DNA of 64,000 nucleotides from an uncultured Rothia sp. (GTDB taxonomy: Bacteria > Actinomycetota > Actinomycetes > Actinomycetales > Micrococcaceae). The stretch covers positions 12,319 through 76,318 of the forward strand of contig NZ_CAKAPD010000010.1 in NCBI RefSeq assembly GCF_916715725.1, given 5' to 3'. Both the position numbers and the translations under genes were made by a program. The notes below the pieces were generated by a model. The model worked only from the letters and a program-made list of their open reading frames with translations. It had not been told where the DNA came from and searched no databases. Positions 1 to 12,256 of this stretch are shown in pieces; position 1 is the stretch's first letter, and every line of letters starts with the position of its first letter.

Positions 1-1
1 A

Positions 2-2335
2 GAGGAGGCGAGCGCACAGAATCCTGCGGCCCTCTCCGATGTGTACTCCCTGCCCGTTTTCGGCTACCCCGGTGAAGAGGGCGGCGAGGTTCGCGATGAG
101 CGTTTTGAGGCGCGCGTACTGCGTTCGGTGCGCGCCATTCTTGCCGCCCACCCGGCGCTTTCCGGGCTGGAAGAGCGCCGCATCGAAGGCTGGGAAACCC
201 GCGAGCTGCTCAGCGCGATTCTGCCGAAACTTCGCCGTGTTTCCGCTGTTCAGGTGCGTTTTAACGGCACCCCGCCACAGTTCGTGGAGGCAACCGACGC
301 GCTCATTGAAATCACCGTGAGCGAGGGCAATTCTCGCGACTGGTTCGGCCTGGGCATTGCGGTGAAGGTCAACAATTGGACCGTGCCGTTCGCACAGATT
401 TTTGAGGCGCTCGACCGCGGGGCGGACCGTATTCTGCTCGGTAACGGCACCTATTTCTCGCTGCGTCGACCCGAGTTTAAGACCCTGCGCACCCTCATTG
501 CGGAGGCTCGCGAACTCGACGATGCGGGCGGTGAGCTGCGCATTAACCGTCACCAGGCGGGGCTGTTCTCTGAGCTGGAGTCGCTGGCGGCGAGCGTGCA
601 TACGACCGCACGCTGGGATGCTCAGGTGCGTTCGCTGCTGGAGCTAGTTGAGGGCCTGGAGGATACCGAAGAGAGCACCGAAAAGGGTGCTGAAAAAGCA
701 TCTGACAAGGGTGCTCATGGTTCCCCCGCGCCGCAGAAGGCTTCCCGTCGGGTGATTGCTCAGCGCCCGGTACCCGCCGGTCTGCAGGCGACCCTGCGCC
801 CCTACCAGGTGGAGGGTTTCCAGTGGCTGTCGTTCTTGTATGAGCAGCGGCTGGGCGGTATTCTCGCTGACGATATGGGTCTGGGTAAGACCGTGCAGGC
901 TCTCGCCCTGCTCGCCCACGCGATCGAGGAGCATCGTGCCGCCTCCGAGCGTGCTGCCTCCGAACGTACCGCCTCCGAACATACTGCCGGGCGCGGTGAG
1001 AGCGTCGAGCCGTTCGCGCCCTTCCTCGTGGTTGCGCCGACCTCCGTAATCGCCAACTGGGCGGCAGAGGCTGAGCGATTCCTACCCGAGGCGAAGGTCG
1101 TGACCATCACCGAAACCACCGCCGGTAAGACCCCGCTGGCTGAGCGCATCGCGGGGGCTCACCTGGTGCTGACCAGCTACACGCTGCTGCGCATGGACGA
1201 GGACGCGTACACCGACTACGCCCGCACGCTGGGCTGCACCGTTGACGAATCCACGGGCGAACTCTCTGCCCCCGAAGGCTGGGGTGCGCTCCTGCTGGAC
1301 GAGGCGCAATTCGTCAAAAACACCGGCACCCGCGCCTGGTCCATCGCCCGCGCGATGCCCGCCCGCACCAAGATCGCGATGACCGGCACGCCCATTGAGA
1401 ACAACCTCATGGAGCTGTGGGCACTGCTAGCAATTGTGGCGGACGGTCTGTTCCCTTCCGCCCGCGCGTTCCGTGACCTGTACGCTCGCCCGGCGGAGTC
1501 CGGTGAGGACCCGGCGCACGCCGCGGCGACGGCTGCTCGTCTGCGCCGGCGCATCCGCCCCCTCATGCTGCGCCGCACCAAGGAGCTGGTGGCAGCGGAG
1601 CTTCCGGCGAAGAACGATACGCGCGTGAACCTGCCGCTGGCTGCCGGTCACCGCCGCATCTATGACACGCATCTGCAGCGTGAACGCCAGAAGGTGCTGG
1701 GTCTGCTGGAGGACATGGACAAGAACCGGTTCACGATCTTCCAGTCGCTGACCCTGCTGCGCCGTCTAGCGCTTGATGCCGCGCTGATTGACCCGGAAGC
1801 CTACGCCGGGGTGTCCTCGGTCAAGCGCGACTACCTGGTTCAGCAGTTACCCGACCTACTCGAGAAGGGCCACCGCGTGCTGGTGTTCAGCCAGTTCACC
1901 GGCTACCTCAAGAGCATTTCGGCGCGCCTGGCGGAGGAGGGCATCGGTCACCTGTACCTGGATGGTTCGACCCGCAACCGTGCCGAGGTCATCGAAGCGT
2001 TCACGAGCGGTCAGGAGCCGGTGTTCCTCATTTCGCTCAAGGCTGGCGGTTTCGGTCTGAACCTGACCGAGGCGGACCACGTGTTCATCATGGATCCGTG
2101 GTGGAACCCCGCCGCCGAGCAGCAGGCGGTGGACCGTATTCACCGCATCGGCCAGGACAAGGAGGTGCACGTCTACCGCCTGGTCGCTGAGGGCACGATT
2201 GAGGAGAAGGTCATGCAGCTCAAGGAGTCGAAGGCCGCGCTCTTCGATGCGGTGGTCGGTGAGGGCGAGTTCGCCTCCGCGGCGGTGACGGCTGAGGATG
2301 TGCGTGAGCTCTTTGCGCCGGCTGTCGAGCGATAG
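2..2335 (+). CDS. SNF2-family helicase, C-terminal part (5' end outside window)
   Basis: The reading frame is open to the left edge, so the gene starts upstream; the GTG at 41 is not the true start. The first ~220 residues fit the bacterial SNF2-associated domain. The SF2 ATPase follows: Walker A DDMGLGKT near residue 290, DEAQ box near 433, TGTPIENN near 463, then the helicase C lobe with VFSQFTGY, LYLDGSTRNR, LKAGGFGLNLT and QAVDRIHRIGQ. Two charged low-complexity inserts (about residues 220-245 and 315-340, with repeated AASER/TASEH units) interrupt it. Proteins of this type are ATP-driven DNA translocases; the cellular role in actinobacteria is poorly defined. An N-terminal SWIM zinc finger, common in the family, would lie outside the window. 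Confidence 0.93.
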   Translation, partial: EEASAQNPAALSDVYSLPVFGYPGEEGGEVRDERFEARVLRSVRAILAAHPALSGLEERRIEGWETRELLSAILPKLRRVSAVQVRFNGTPPQFVEATDALIEITVSEGNSRDWFGLGIAVKVNNWTVPFAQIFEALDRGADRILLGNGTYFSLRRPEFKTLRTLIAEARELDDAGGELRINRHQAGLFSELESLAASVHTTARWDAQVRSLLELVEGLEDTEESTEKGAEKASDKGAHGSPAPQKASRRVIAQRPVPAGLQATLRPYQVEGFQWLSFLYEQRLGGILADDMGLGKTVQALALLAHAIEEHRAASERAASERTASEHTAGRGESVEPFAPFLVVAPTSVIANWAAEAERFLPEAKVVTITETTAGKTPLAERIAGAHLVLTSYTLLRMDEDAYTDYARTLGCTVDESTGELSAPEGWGALLLDEAQFVKNTGTRAWSIARAMPARTKIAMTGTPIENNLMELWALLAIVADGLFPSARAFRDLYARPAESGEDPAHAAATAARLRRRIRPLMLRRTKELVAAELPAKNDTRVNLPLAAGHRRIYDTHLQRERQKVLGLLEDMDKNRFTIFQSLTLLRRLALDAALIDPEAYAGVSSVKRDYLVQQLPDLLEKGHRVLVFSQFTGYLKSISARLAEEGIGHLYLDGSTRNRAEVIEAFTSGQEPVFLISLKAGGFGLNLTEADHVFIMDPWWNPAAEQQAVDRIHRIGQDKEVHVYRLVAEGTIEEKVMQLKESKAALFDAVVGEGEFASAAVTAEDVRELFAPAVER

Positions 2336-2554
2336 CCGCTCTCCAATCTGAGCGGTAGCCGCCCTCCAGCCTGAGCGGCAGCCTTCGAGTCTGGCGCTAT
2401 TTCTGGCGCCCGTCATTTTTCGTCACGTGGTTACGCCTCGGGCTAGATTCACGTCCGATTCCGCTGTGGCTCTTCTCAACGGGGGCTCTGAGGCGTAGCC
2501 TTGTAGGACTGCTTACGGAGGCGCCGCCTCCCCATAGATTCCATAAGGAGCATC

Positions 2555-3391
2555 ATGAGCTACAACGTACCCAACGTAAAGTTCAACGACGGCCGATCCA
2601 TTCCGCAGCTGGGCTACGGCGTGTGGCAGGTTGAGGACGAGGTCGCCGAGAAGGTTGTGGGCACCGCGCTGGAGATTGGCTACCGCCACATCGACACCGC
2701 CGCTATCTACGGCAACGAGGCGGGCGTGGGCCGCGCTATCGCTAACTCCGACGTGGCTCGCGAGGACATCTTCCTCACCACTAAGCTGTGGAACTCTGAC
2801 CAGGGTTACGAGAGCGCGTTTGAGGCGTTCGAGGCTTCCCTGGAGAAGCTGGGTACCGACTACGTTGACCTGTACCTGATTCACTGGGCTAAGCCGCAGC
2901 AGGGCCTGTACCTGGATTCCTGGCGTGCGCTGATTGAGCTGCAGAAGCAGGGTAAGGTCCGTTCGATTGGTGTTTCGAACTTCCCCGAGGAGCAGCTGCG
3001 CGAGATTATCGAGGAGACCGGCGTGGTTCCGGTCATCCACCAGATTGAGCTGCACCCCTACTTCTCGCAGGAGGCGCTGCGCGCCGTTCACGCCGAGTAC
3101 GGCATCGCGACTCAGGCGTGGAGCCCGCTGGGCAACGGTAGCGATCTGCTGCAGAACCCCGTGCTGGCTGAGATTGCGGAGCGCCACGGCGCAGCCCCCG
3201 CACAGGTCGTGTTGGCGTGGCACCTGGCTAAGGGCACCGTGGCTATCCCGAAGTCCGTGACCCCCTCCCGTATTGAGGAGAACCTGGCGTCGGTGAACGT
3301 GAACCTGACCGCTGAGGACATCGCGGCTGTGGATGCGCTGTCCACCCCCGAGGGTCGTATTGGCGCTGACCCGGCGAATATTGACTTCTAA
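2555..3391 (+). CDS. aldo/keto reductase (2,5-diketogluconate reductase type)
   Basis: 278 aa, normal length for a single-domain AKR. It reduces carbonyl substrates with NADPH in the cytoplasm; the substrate cannot be read from sequence. The catalytic tetrad is visible: Asp and Tyr in HIDTAAIYGNE (near residues 47-52), Lys in LTTKLWN (near 77) and His in YLIHW (near 110). The cofactor-binding end carries AIPKSVTPSRIEEN. The start follows a good ribosome site, AAGGAG, about 5 nt before the ATG. It is a single-gene unit closed by a strong hairpin terminator. Confidence 0.93.
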   Translation: MSYNVPNVKFNDGRSIPQLGYGVWQVEDEVAEKVVGTALEIGYRHIDTAAIYGNEAGVGRAIANSDVAREDIFLTTKLWNSDQGYESAFEAFEASLEKLGTDYVDLYLIHWAKPQQGLYLDSWRALIELQKQGKVRSIGVSNFPEEQLREIIEETGVVPVIHQIELHPYFSQEALRAVHAEYGIATQAWSPLGNGSDLLQNPVLAEIAERHGAAPAQVVLAWHLAKGTVAIPKSVTPSRIEENLASVNVNLTAEDIAAVDALSTPEGRIGADPANIDF

Positions 3392-3430
3392 GGTGTAGCT
3401 CGGGCGTATAGCTCGATACACACCTAAATA

Positions 3431-3469
3431 AAGCCCCGACAGGCACAGATAGTGCTTGTCGGGGCTTTT
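3431..3469 (+). terminator. Rho-independent terminator after aldo/keto reductase
   Basis: Stem AAGCCCCGACA / TGTCGGGGCTT with a T-run immediately after it on the + strand. It lies between two convergent genes and may serve both. Confidence 0.85.
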
Positions 3470-3560
3470 GTGCACTCTTGCGGAAGCTGAATTTTTAGCG
3501 AACGCTCATTCTTGGATTGCCCAATAAGTCGGCGAGCGCTCTGTATCTAGCTCTCGCCCG

Positions 3561-6110
<2,550 letters not shown>

Positions 6111-6522
6111 CCTTCCAGTTTCGCATATTTCGCCGCGGCTCACGGGTTGAGCGGTGATGCTGAGGGTAGAGTCAGTGCGGGGCGTATTGCGCTCCCCTGT
6201 GCGGGTGCGGGTGAGCGTATTTTTCCACCGCATTTTCTAGTGCAGAATACGGCTCTTTGTTCATATTTTGCCCTGTGGGTTCGCTAAACGCTGTCATCTT
6301 TACGTAAGAAACCGTGTTGAGGGTGCACGTATTTGAATAGTGGTAAGTTTGAGCGATAAATTTAGATAAAAGAGCATATTTTTTGAAAAAATATCTTTTA
6401 TTCGTGCAGATAAGGGGTGGCATCACACCACGCAAACGCCCTTATCTGCGTACACACATTCAGGGTTTCGGCGGCACGGTGCGACAAGGTGCCGCCACAT
6501 CCCGCAGATGAAAGAGGGACCC
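6111..6522. other. Divergent intergenic region with AT-rich dyad
   Basis: 412 bp between the divergent Tex-like gene and the 6523 gene, clearly richer in A/T than its flanks. It should hold both promoters, but no convincing -35/-10 pair could be fixed. An AT-rich dyad lies at 6366-6401 (ATATTTTTT / AAAAAATAT core with partly matching outer arms). No coding frame is supported. Confidence 0.5.
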
Positions 6523-8148
6523 ATGCGCGAACAAGCCGCGCTATCAAACGCTCCGGAGGGCTACTTAGATTTTCACGACGAGTACGCAGAACTTATCGCT
6601 GAACTCGCCGCGCTGGGGTTCACCCCTAGCCAGGTTCTCCGCCGCCTCAACTTTCTGTACCCGCACATCAACAAGAAGCATCTGAACTATGCGCTGAACT
6701 CCGGTATCTGGCAGTTTGGTCCGGTCACGGCAGAGGCCCCGAGCTACACGGTGCTCGCCTGCGGCCTCTGGTATGTTTTCGCGGAAGCCTACGATCTGCC
6801 CCCGGAGCCCGAGTACACGGCGCTGATTCTTGATTGCGATATTATCCACGACCTGCCGCCCGCGTTGGAGGCGCGCCACTTCAGCAGCGAAGACATCGCC
6901 CACATTCTGGCGAAGATTGGTGCAACGCTCAAGTACCTTGCCGCGCACCCTTACTCCCAGCTGGACGAAGAGGCGTACGCGCAGACCCTCGAGGACATCC
7001 GGCAACGCGGCGTGAAAGAAATCGGCACCGAGGGCGGTAGCCTCTACACCCTGCTTGCCTCAAGCATGGAGGGCGAATCGGCGTGGCCGGCACCGGTTCA
7101 GACCGCGAACGATTACCTCGGTGACGGCAACTGGTCCTTGGGTATGCTCCGCACCGGCATTTACCCGGCGGAGGCGCTCGAAAACGAGTGGTACATTGAC
7201 GCCGCGGCGGTACCCGAGGATTTTGCGCCGAAGACTCTGAGCCTGTTTTTGAGCTATTGTGCCCGCTACGACCGCGAGCCGACGGCGCTGAACTACGGCT
7301 ACTGGTCTACCATTCCCACGCTCATTGAGCAGGTGCCGCCGCTGGGTGCGGTACGCGCCAAGTTCGGTTCCTGGCAGGCGACCCTGCATCGCGGACGCGC
7401 ACAGATTGCCCGCGAGTTGCGCCTGTGGACCAGGAATGAAGCAAACGCAGCTGCTGAGGCGAGTGCCGCTGAAGCAAGTGCCGCTGAGGAGCTTGAGCTC
7501 CTCGACGCTGAGCTCACTAGCGCTGAGCTGACTAGCGCTGAGCTGTCTAACACAGAGCTCACCGAGGCAGAACTAGCAGAGCTGGATACCCCCGACAATT
7601 CCCCCGCGGACAACTCCCCCGCGGACGCTCCCGCAGAGCCGGCAGAACCCACAGAGCCCGCGCGTCTGAGCGCCCGCGAACTCACCGAGCAGGGCATCGG
7701 CGTGGTGCAGACCGCCCACACCGACCTGGCGGCGTACCATCGCACCCAGTGGGAGCAGACGGTGGATGTCTTCGGCGAACGCCTCGCGCAGCTTGCTTGG
7801 AACCGCCGCCTGAGCACCTACTACTTCTTCGACGGCGCCTGCTTGGAAGACGCCGACCCGACCCCCGTGGTGACGGTCTTCCGCTCTCCCACCGGCTTTC
7901 TCTGCGAGCTCGAACCCACCGCCGAGGCGCTACCCGCCTTCGACCCGGAGTTCCTGCAGGAGCACGGCTGGAGGCACCCGGTACCGGTGCATGCGCTGTG
8001 GAATCTGCACGCGCTCGACCCGCTGGAGGTTGCTGCCGCCGTCATCGAGGCGATGCGTTCCGGTTGCGGTTGTGAACGCTGGGATTTCTACCGCACCGAT
8101 GATGACAACGACCCGCTCGCTGAAGAGGCTGAGACGGCGTCCGTCTAA
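6523..8148 (+). CDS. Unknown protein with homing-endonuclease-repeat-like segment
   Basis: 541 aa from the ATG at 6523, chosen because AAAGAGGGA sits 5 nt upstream; an in-frame ATG at 6508 lacks a site. I do not recognise the full protein. Seen: an N-terminal helical region, then a stretch near residues 245-290 reading PTALNYGYWST..VRAKFGSWQATL that resembles the homing-endonuclease-associated repeat (PT..Y ... FGSW..A), a small DNA-binding-like unit. Next come an acidic Ala/Glu/Leu/Thr-rich linker with repeated SAELT units (about 320-390) and a Pro-rich tail, and a C-terminal globular part ending in SGCGCERWDFYRTDDD. No signal peptide or membrane segment. Role unknown. Confidence 0.8.
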   Translation: MREQAALSNAPEGYLDFHDEYAELIAELAALGFTPSQVLRRLNFLYPHINKKHLNYALNSGIWQFGPVTAEAPSYTVLACGLWYVFAEAYDLPPEPEYTALILDCDIIHDLPPALEARHFSSEDIAHILAKIGATLKYLAAHPYSQLDEEAYAQTLEDIRQRGVKEIGTEGGSLYTLLASSMEGESAWPAPVQTANDYLGDGNWSLGMLRTGIYPAEALENEWYIDAAAVPEDFAPKTLSLFLSYCARYDREPTALNYGYWSTIPTLIEQVPPLGAVRAKFGSWQATLHRGRAQIARELRLWTRNEANAAAEASAAEASAAEELELLDAELTSAELTSAELSNTELTEAELAELDTPDNSPADNSPADAPAEPAEPTEPARLSARELTEQGIGVVQTAHTDLAAYHRTQWEQTVDVFGERLAQLAWNRRLSTYYFFDGACLEDADPTPVVTVFRSPTGFLCELEPTAEALPAFDPEFLQEHGWRHPVPVHALWNLHALDPLEVAAAVIEAMRSGCGCERWDFYRTDDDNDPLAEEAETASV

Positions 8149-8215
8149 GCAGCCGTCTAAGTATCCGTCTAAGCTCGCACTCCCGCGAGCCTCTCGGGCT
8201 CATCTTGAGAGAGCG

Positions 8216-8262
8216 AAAGCCCGCGTCCCCACTCCCGATAAGGAGTAGGTGACGCGGGCTTT
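8216..8262 (+). terminator. Hairpin terminator
   Basis: Arms AAAGCCCGCGTC / GACGCGGGCTTT enclose a 23-nt loop. It lies between the convergent genes ending at 8148 and 8341 and could act in both directions. Confidence 0.7.
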
Positions 8263-8340
8263 ATGCATGCGCTGGTAGCCGGTACCGATAGCCGGCGTGG
8301 CTGAGCGTGGTTACCTAGCCTGATTACCTAGCCTAGTTGC

Positions 8341-9816
8341 CTAGCGTGCCGAGAAGATTTCGGACGCCTCCACAATCGCAATCTGCGCGGTGCGGGTCGA
8401 AATCGCCTCGTGGCGGCGTGCATCCGCGCGACGCTTGAAGAACCAGCCGATACCGAGAATCGCGAACCAGACGGGCATCGCGAGCAGACCCCTGAGGGTT
8501 TCTTCATCCATGGTCAGCACACCGATGGTGAAGGCGAAGAATACCAGCGACAGCCAGGCGGAGAAACGGCCGCCGGGCAGGCGGAACTTCGACTTCTCGT
8601 GACGTGACGGGAACTTCTTGCGGTACATCAGGTAGCTGACCATGATCATCGCCCACGCGAAAATCACGAGTACCGCAGCCACGGTGGTGACCAGGTTGAA
8701 CGCGCTAGAAATCGAGTCACCCGCGTAGAGCAGCACGATGGAGGACAGCATCATCACGGCCGAGAGGAACAGCGCGTTACGCGGCACACCGTTCTTAGAG
8801 ATCTTGCCCAGGAACTGCGGGGCGCTGCGCTCGCGCGCCAGACCGAATGCCATGCGCGAGGTGGAGAAGATACCGGAGTTCGCCGAGGAGGTTGCGCTGG
8901 TAATCACCACGAAGTTGATGATGTGCGCGGCGATACCCAGGCCCGCCAGGGTGAACATGGCGACGAAGGGGCTCCTATCGGGGCTGACGAGGCGCCAGGG
9001 GGTAACCATCAGGATGGTGACGAGCGCACCCACGTAGAAGACCATAATACGTACCGGCACGGCGTTGATTGCCCTGGGCAGGGTCTTTTCGGGGTCCTTG
9101 GTTTCTGCAGCGGTGGTACCGACCAGCTCGGAGCCCATGAACGCGAAGACGGCAATCTGGAACGCGCCGAGGAAGCCAATCAGGTGGTTGGGGAACATGC
9201 CGCCGTCATTCCAGAGGTTTGCGACGGATGCCTGCGCGCCGCTGGGTGAGGTGAAGCCGATAGCGACCATGGCGCCACCAACAATAATCAGGGCAACGAT
9301 GGCGACAATCTTAATCATGGAGAACCAGAATTCGATTTCACCGAAGTTCTTCACGGACACCAGGTTCAGGGTCAGCAGAACGCCGATGACGGCGAGCGCC
9401 GGAATCCATGCCTGCAGGTCGGGCCACCACAGACGCAGGTAGCCAACAATTGCGATGATGTCCGCGACGGCGGTGACCACCCACATGAACCAGTAGGACC
9501 AGCCGAGGAAGAATCCACCCATGGGGCCGACCAGGTCGGTGGTGAAGTCGGAGAAGGACTTGTACCTCAGGTTGGAGAGCAGGATCTCGCCCATGGCTCG
9601 CAGCACCAGGAAGATGACGGCGCCAATGAGCATGTACACGAAGATGACGGATGGCCCTGCCATGGAGATAGCGCGGCCGGAGCCCATGAACAGGCCGGTG
9701 CCGATGGCACCGCCGATGGCGATGAGCTGGATGTGGCGGTTGCTTAGACCGCGGTGTAGTCGCTCTCCCTGCTCGGGAGCTTTCGAATTCAGGGTGACGT
9801 TGTTCTGTTCAGTCAC
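8341..9816 (-). CDS. CycA-like amino acid permease (APC superfamily)
   Basis: 491 aa, 12 predicted membrane helices, GTG start with AGAGGA about 6 nt upstream. It matches the amino acid transporter branch represented by E. coli CycA (D-serine/D-alanine/glycine:H+ symport): LHRGLSNRHIQLIAIGGAIG at the first helix, LVLRAMGEILLSN, YKSFSDF, GWSYWFMWV, VGTTAAETKDPEKTLPRAIN and ANSGIFSTSRM. Substrate is inferred from family resemblance only. A closely similar paralogue lies just upstream (10268-11761) in the same orientation, separated by a terminator and 450 bp, so each probably has its own promoter. Confidence 0.9.
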   Translation of the reverse strand: MTEQNNVTLNSKAPEQGERLHRGLSNRHIQLIAIGGAIGTGLFMGSGRAISMAGPSVIFVYMLIGAVIFLVLRAMGEILLSNLRYKSFSDFTTDLVGPMGGFFLGWSYWFMWVVTAVADIIAIVGYLRLWWPDLQAWIPALAVIGVLLTLNLVSVKNFGEIEFWFSMIKIVAIVALIIVGGAMVAIGFTSPSGAQASVANLWNDGGMFPNHLIGFLGAFQIAVFAFMGSELVGTTAAETKDPEKTLPRAINAVPVRIMVFYVGALVTILMVTPWRLVSPDRSPFVAMFTLAGLGIAAHIINFVVITSATSSANSGIFSTSRMAFGLARERSAPQFLGKISKNGVPRNALFLSAVMMLSSIVLLYAGDSISSAFNLVTTVAAVLVIFAWAMIMVSYLMYRKKFPSRHEKSKFRLPGGRFSAWLSLVFFAFTIGVLTMDEETLRGLLAMPVWFAILGIGWFFKRRADARRHEAISTRTAQIAIVEASEIFSAR

Positions 9817-10267
9817 GACGTCCTCTTTTCAGCGGTTGTACCCCGTACCGCTTGTGCCACTACTGGAATAAGAATTATTAAACGCAGCAGGCACAGTCAC
9901 TGTATGTTTATGCGGCCATTTGCTTTGCGGGGCGGCCCCGGATTTCGGGGCGAGGCTGGGGCTCTATGCCAGCTACTGCGCGGTACTCGGAAGTGTCACG
10001 CTATCGACTAACGCGAAGTTTTTCTGGGAGCTCTCGCAGCTACTTGGATAGTTATTCTACAGGTGTTAAGTGCAAGAAAACAGGATTTACGGCAAAAATG
10101 TGACCTATTTCTATTATTCACGTCATATCAAGCGGCGTAAAAAATGCCGTACCGAACGTAAACAGGCAGGCACGAGGGCACGCGAAAGCCCCGCCTCCAC
10201 ATCCTAAAAGAATGCAGAAACGGGGCTTACACACAGCACTACCGGAGCACCACAGAAAGAGCAGAAA
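9817..10267. other. Intergenic region between permease paralogues
   Basis: 450 bp. The left half should carry the promoter of the 8341-9816 gene; no clear -35/-10 was fixed. The right end carries the terminator of the upstream permease (10186-10228). No gene seen. Confidence 0.5.
10186..10228 (-). terminator. Probable terminator of second permease gene
   Basis: Arms AAGCCCCG / CGGGGCTT with a long loop, 40 nt past the stop codon; the minus-strand T-run is short. Confidence 0.5.
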
Positions 10268-11761
10268 CTACTTCTGACCAGCCTTGTCAGCAGCCTTGTC
10301 AACAACATTGCCAGCAGCCAGCGCACGAGCACGCTTGGCAGCGTGGTGGCGGGTCAGAATCTCGTAGCCAATAGCCAGAGCGATGAACCAGATGGGGGTC
10401 AGTGCCAGACCGATTGCGGTGTCCGGGTACAGGCTCAGGGCGTAGACCATGATGGCGAAGAAGACCAGACCAAACCAGCTCATGCCAATACCCCAGGGCA
10501 TCTTGTATACGGACGCCTCGTGGCGTTCGGGGAACTTCTTGCGGTAGACCAGGTACGCAATCAGGATCATGCTCCAGGTGAAGATACCCATCATCGACGC
10601 CACGGAGGTCACCACGGTAAACGCCTCCATAATGCCGCTACCGGCGTACAGCATGACCAGGCTGAACAGCAGCAGCACGGTGGTCAGGTACAGGGCGTTG
10701 GCGGGCACACCGTTCTTGGTGAGCTTGCCCAGTGCGGAGGGTGCGGCGCCGTCGTGTGCCAGACCGTAGACCATGCGGGAGGTCGAGAAGATACCGGAGT
10801 TCGCAGAAGATGCCGCGGAGGTCAGCACCACGAAGTTCACCAGCGATGCGGCAACAGCAATGCCAGCCAGGGAGAACATACCCACGAAGGGGCTCATGGA
10901 CTTATCCAGCTTGTCCCAGGGGGTCACGGCGAGGATGGTCATCAGCGGCACAGCGTAGAAAAGCGCAATGCGGAAAGGCACAGCATTAATAGCCTTGGGC
11001 AGGGTACGTTCGGGGTGCTTGGTCTCAGCCACGGCGGTACCAACAAGCTCAGCACCCACGAAGGCGAAGAGAGCAATCTGGAAGGAGCCCAGGAAGCCGG
11101 TCACGCCCTGGGTGAAGATACCGCTACCGGAGGGGCCGGGGTGGTCCCACAGGTGGGTTACGGAGGCGGTAGTACCGTCGGGGCTGGTGAAGCTGAAGGC
11201 AACCATGAGCGCACCAACAATAATGAGGGCGACAATCGCGACGATTTTAATGACCGCGAACCAGAATTCGATTTCACCGAAGTTCTTCACCGAGGGCAGG
11301 TTCAGCAGCAGCAGCGCCACGATAACGGTCAACGCCGGAATGAATTTGGGCATGTCGGGTAGCCAATATTGCACGTAGCCGGTAATCGCGATGACGTCCG
11401 CGATACCTGTAACGACCCAGAAGAACCAGTACGACCAGCCGACGAAGAAGCCGGCGCGCAGGCCGAGAATGTCGGTAATGAAGTCGGTGAAGGACTTGTA
11501 CTTGGGGTTGGAGAGCAGAATCTCGCCCATGGCGCGCAGAACAAAGTAGATGACGCTACCGATAATGGCGTACACCAAGACGATGGAGGGGCCGGTCAGG
11601 GCGATGGTCTTTGCTGAGCCGAGGAAAAGGCCGGTGCCGATGGCGCCGCCAATAGCGATCAGCTGGATGTGTCGGTAGCTTAGTCCACGCTGAAGCTTGG
11701 AGTGCTCAGCTTCGGAGTCCAGGCCGGTGACGGAGTTGTGCTGCATTGGCTGCTGTGTCAC
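10268..11761 (-). CDS. CycA-like amino acid permease, second paralogue
   Basis: 497 aa from a GTG at 11761 (VTQQPMQHNSV), preceded by AGGAAAGAG at good spacing; the frame extends to 11977 but those residues are Arg-rich and precede the ribosome site. Same APC/CycA-type signature as its neighbour: LQRGLSYRHIQLIAIGGAIG, FVLRAMGEILLSN, YKSFTDF, VGTAVAETKHPERTLPKAIN, ANSGIFSTSRM, 12 helices. The two proteins are alike along their whole length, so this looks like an old tandem duplication with probable divergence of substrate among small neutral or D-amino acids. The C-terminus has a lysine-rich tail (VVDKAADKAGQK). Confidence 0.9.
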   Translation of the reverse strand: MTQQPMQHNSVTGLDSEAEHSKLQRGLSYRHIQLIAIGGAIGTGLFLGSAKTIALTGPSIVLVYAIIGSVIYFVLRAMGEILLSNPKYKSFTDFITDILGLRAGFFVGWSYWFFWVVTGIADVIAITGYVQYWLPDMPKFIPALTVIVALLLLNLPSVKNFGEIEFWFAVIKIVAIVALIIVGALMVAFSFTSPDGTTASVTHLWDHPGPSGSGIFTQGVTGFLGSFQIALFAFVGAELVGTAVAETKHPERTLPKAINAVPFRIALFYAVPLMTILAVTPWDKLDKSMSPFVGMFSLAGIAVAASLVNFVVLTSAASSANSGIFSTSRMVYGLAHDGAAPSALGKLTKNGVPANALYLTTVLLLFSLVMLYAGSGIMEAFTVVTSVASMMGIFTWSMILIAYLVYRKKFPERHEASVYKMPWGIGMSWFGLVFFAIMVYALSLYPDTAIGLALTPIWFIALAIGYEILTRHHAAKRARALAAGNVVDKAADKAGQK

Positions 11762-12256
11762 GTGTTTCTCTTTCCTGCGTCGATTCGCCCTAAATTTCAC
11801 TCGGGGGCGAGTCCGGGTGGTTGGTATTCGTGCATAATCCTGAACGGCGCGCCAGGAGGCGGTTCCCGCGCTTCCCGAGCCGGCGCGGTGCGCTTGGGCT
11901 TGTGGGCTCCGATTTTGCGGGGCTTCCGACTTCTTGCATCGCCGATAAAGGGTTATGCAGAGAATGCATAATTTCAAATTTTACCCCCTCATACCCACAC
12001 AAGTACAAGGAATACAACATCACCAGATTTTTGAGACGGGGCAATTGAGACGGGGCGAGCCTGCAACATCTCTCAACCTCCACCCGAAACACGCCCCGCA
12101 CCACCCCTGAGCCGCCGCACTTTTGCATGCACGCTAAATTTCTACGCCCGCCGGAGGTACACCGCACCCACCTCACGCCCGGCTAGTTCAGCGTCACGCC
12201 AGCCCCGCACGCCGCGAAACCGCACGGTGTAGCGGCGCTACGCTATTCTTTTAGGT
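11762..12256. other. Divergent intergenic region, permease / trmB
   Basis: 495 bp between divergent genes, AT-rich around 11960-12040. It should hold the permease promoter on the minus strand. On the + strand TATTCT (12244-12249) sits 7-8 nt before the trmB ATG. No further gene supported. Confidence 0.4.

Noticed and set aside
2513..3475. 320-aa reverse frame over the aldo/keto reductase
   Set aside because: Covers the gene and its terminator hairpin; no motifs.
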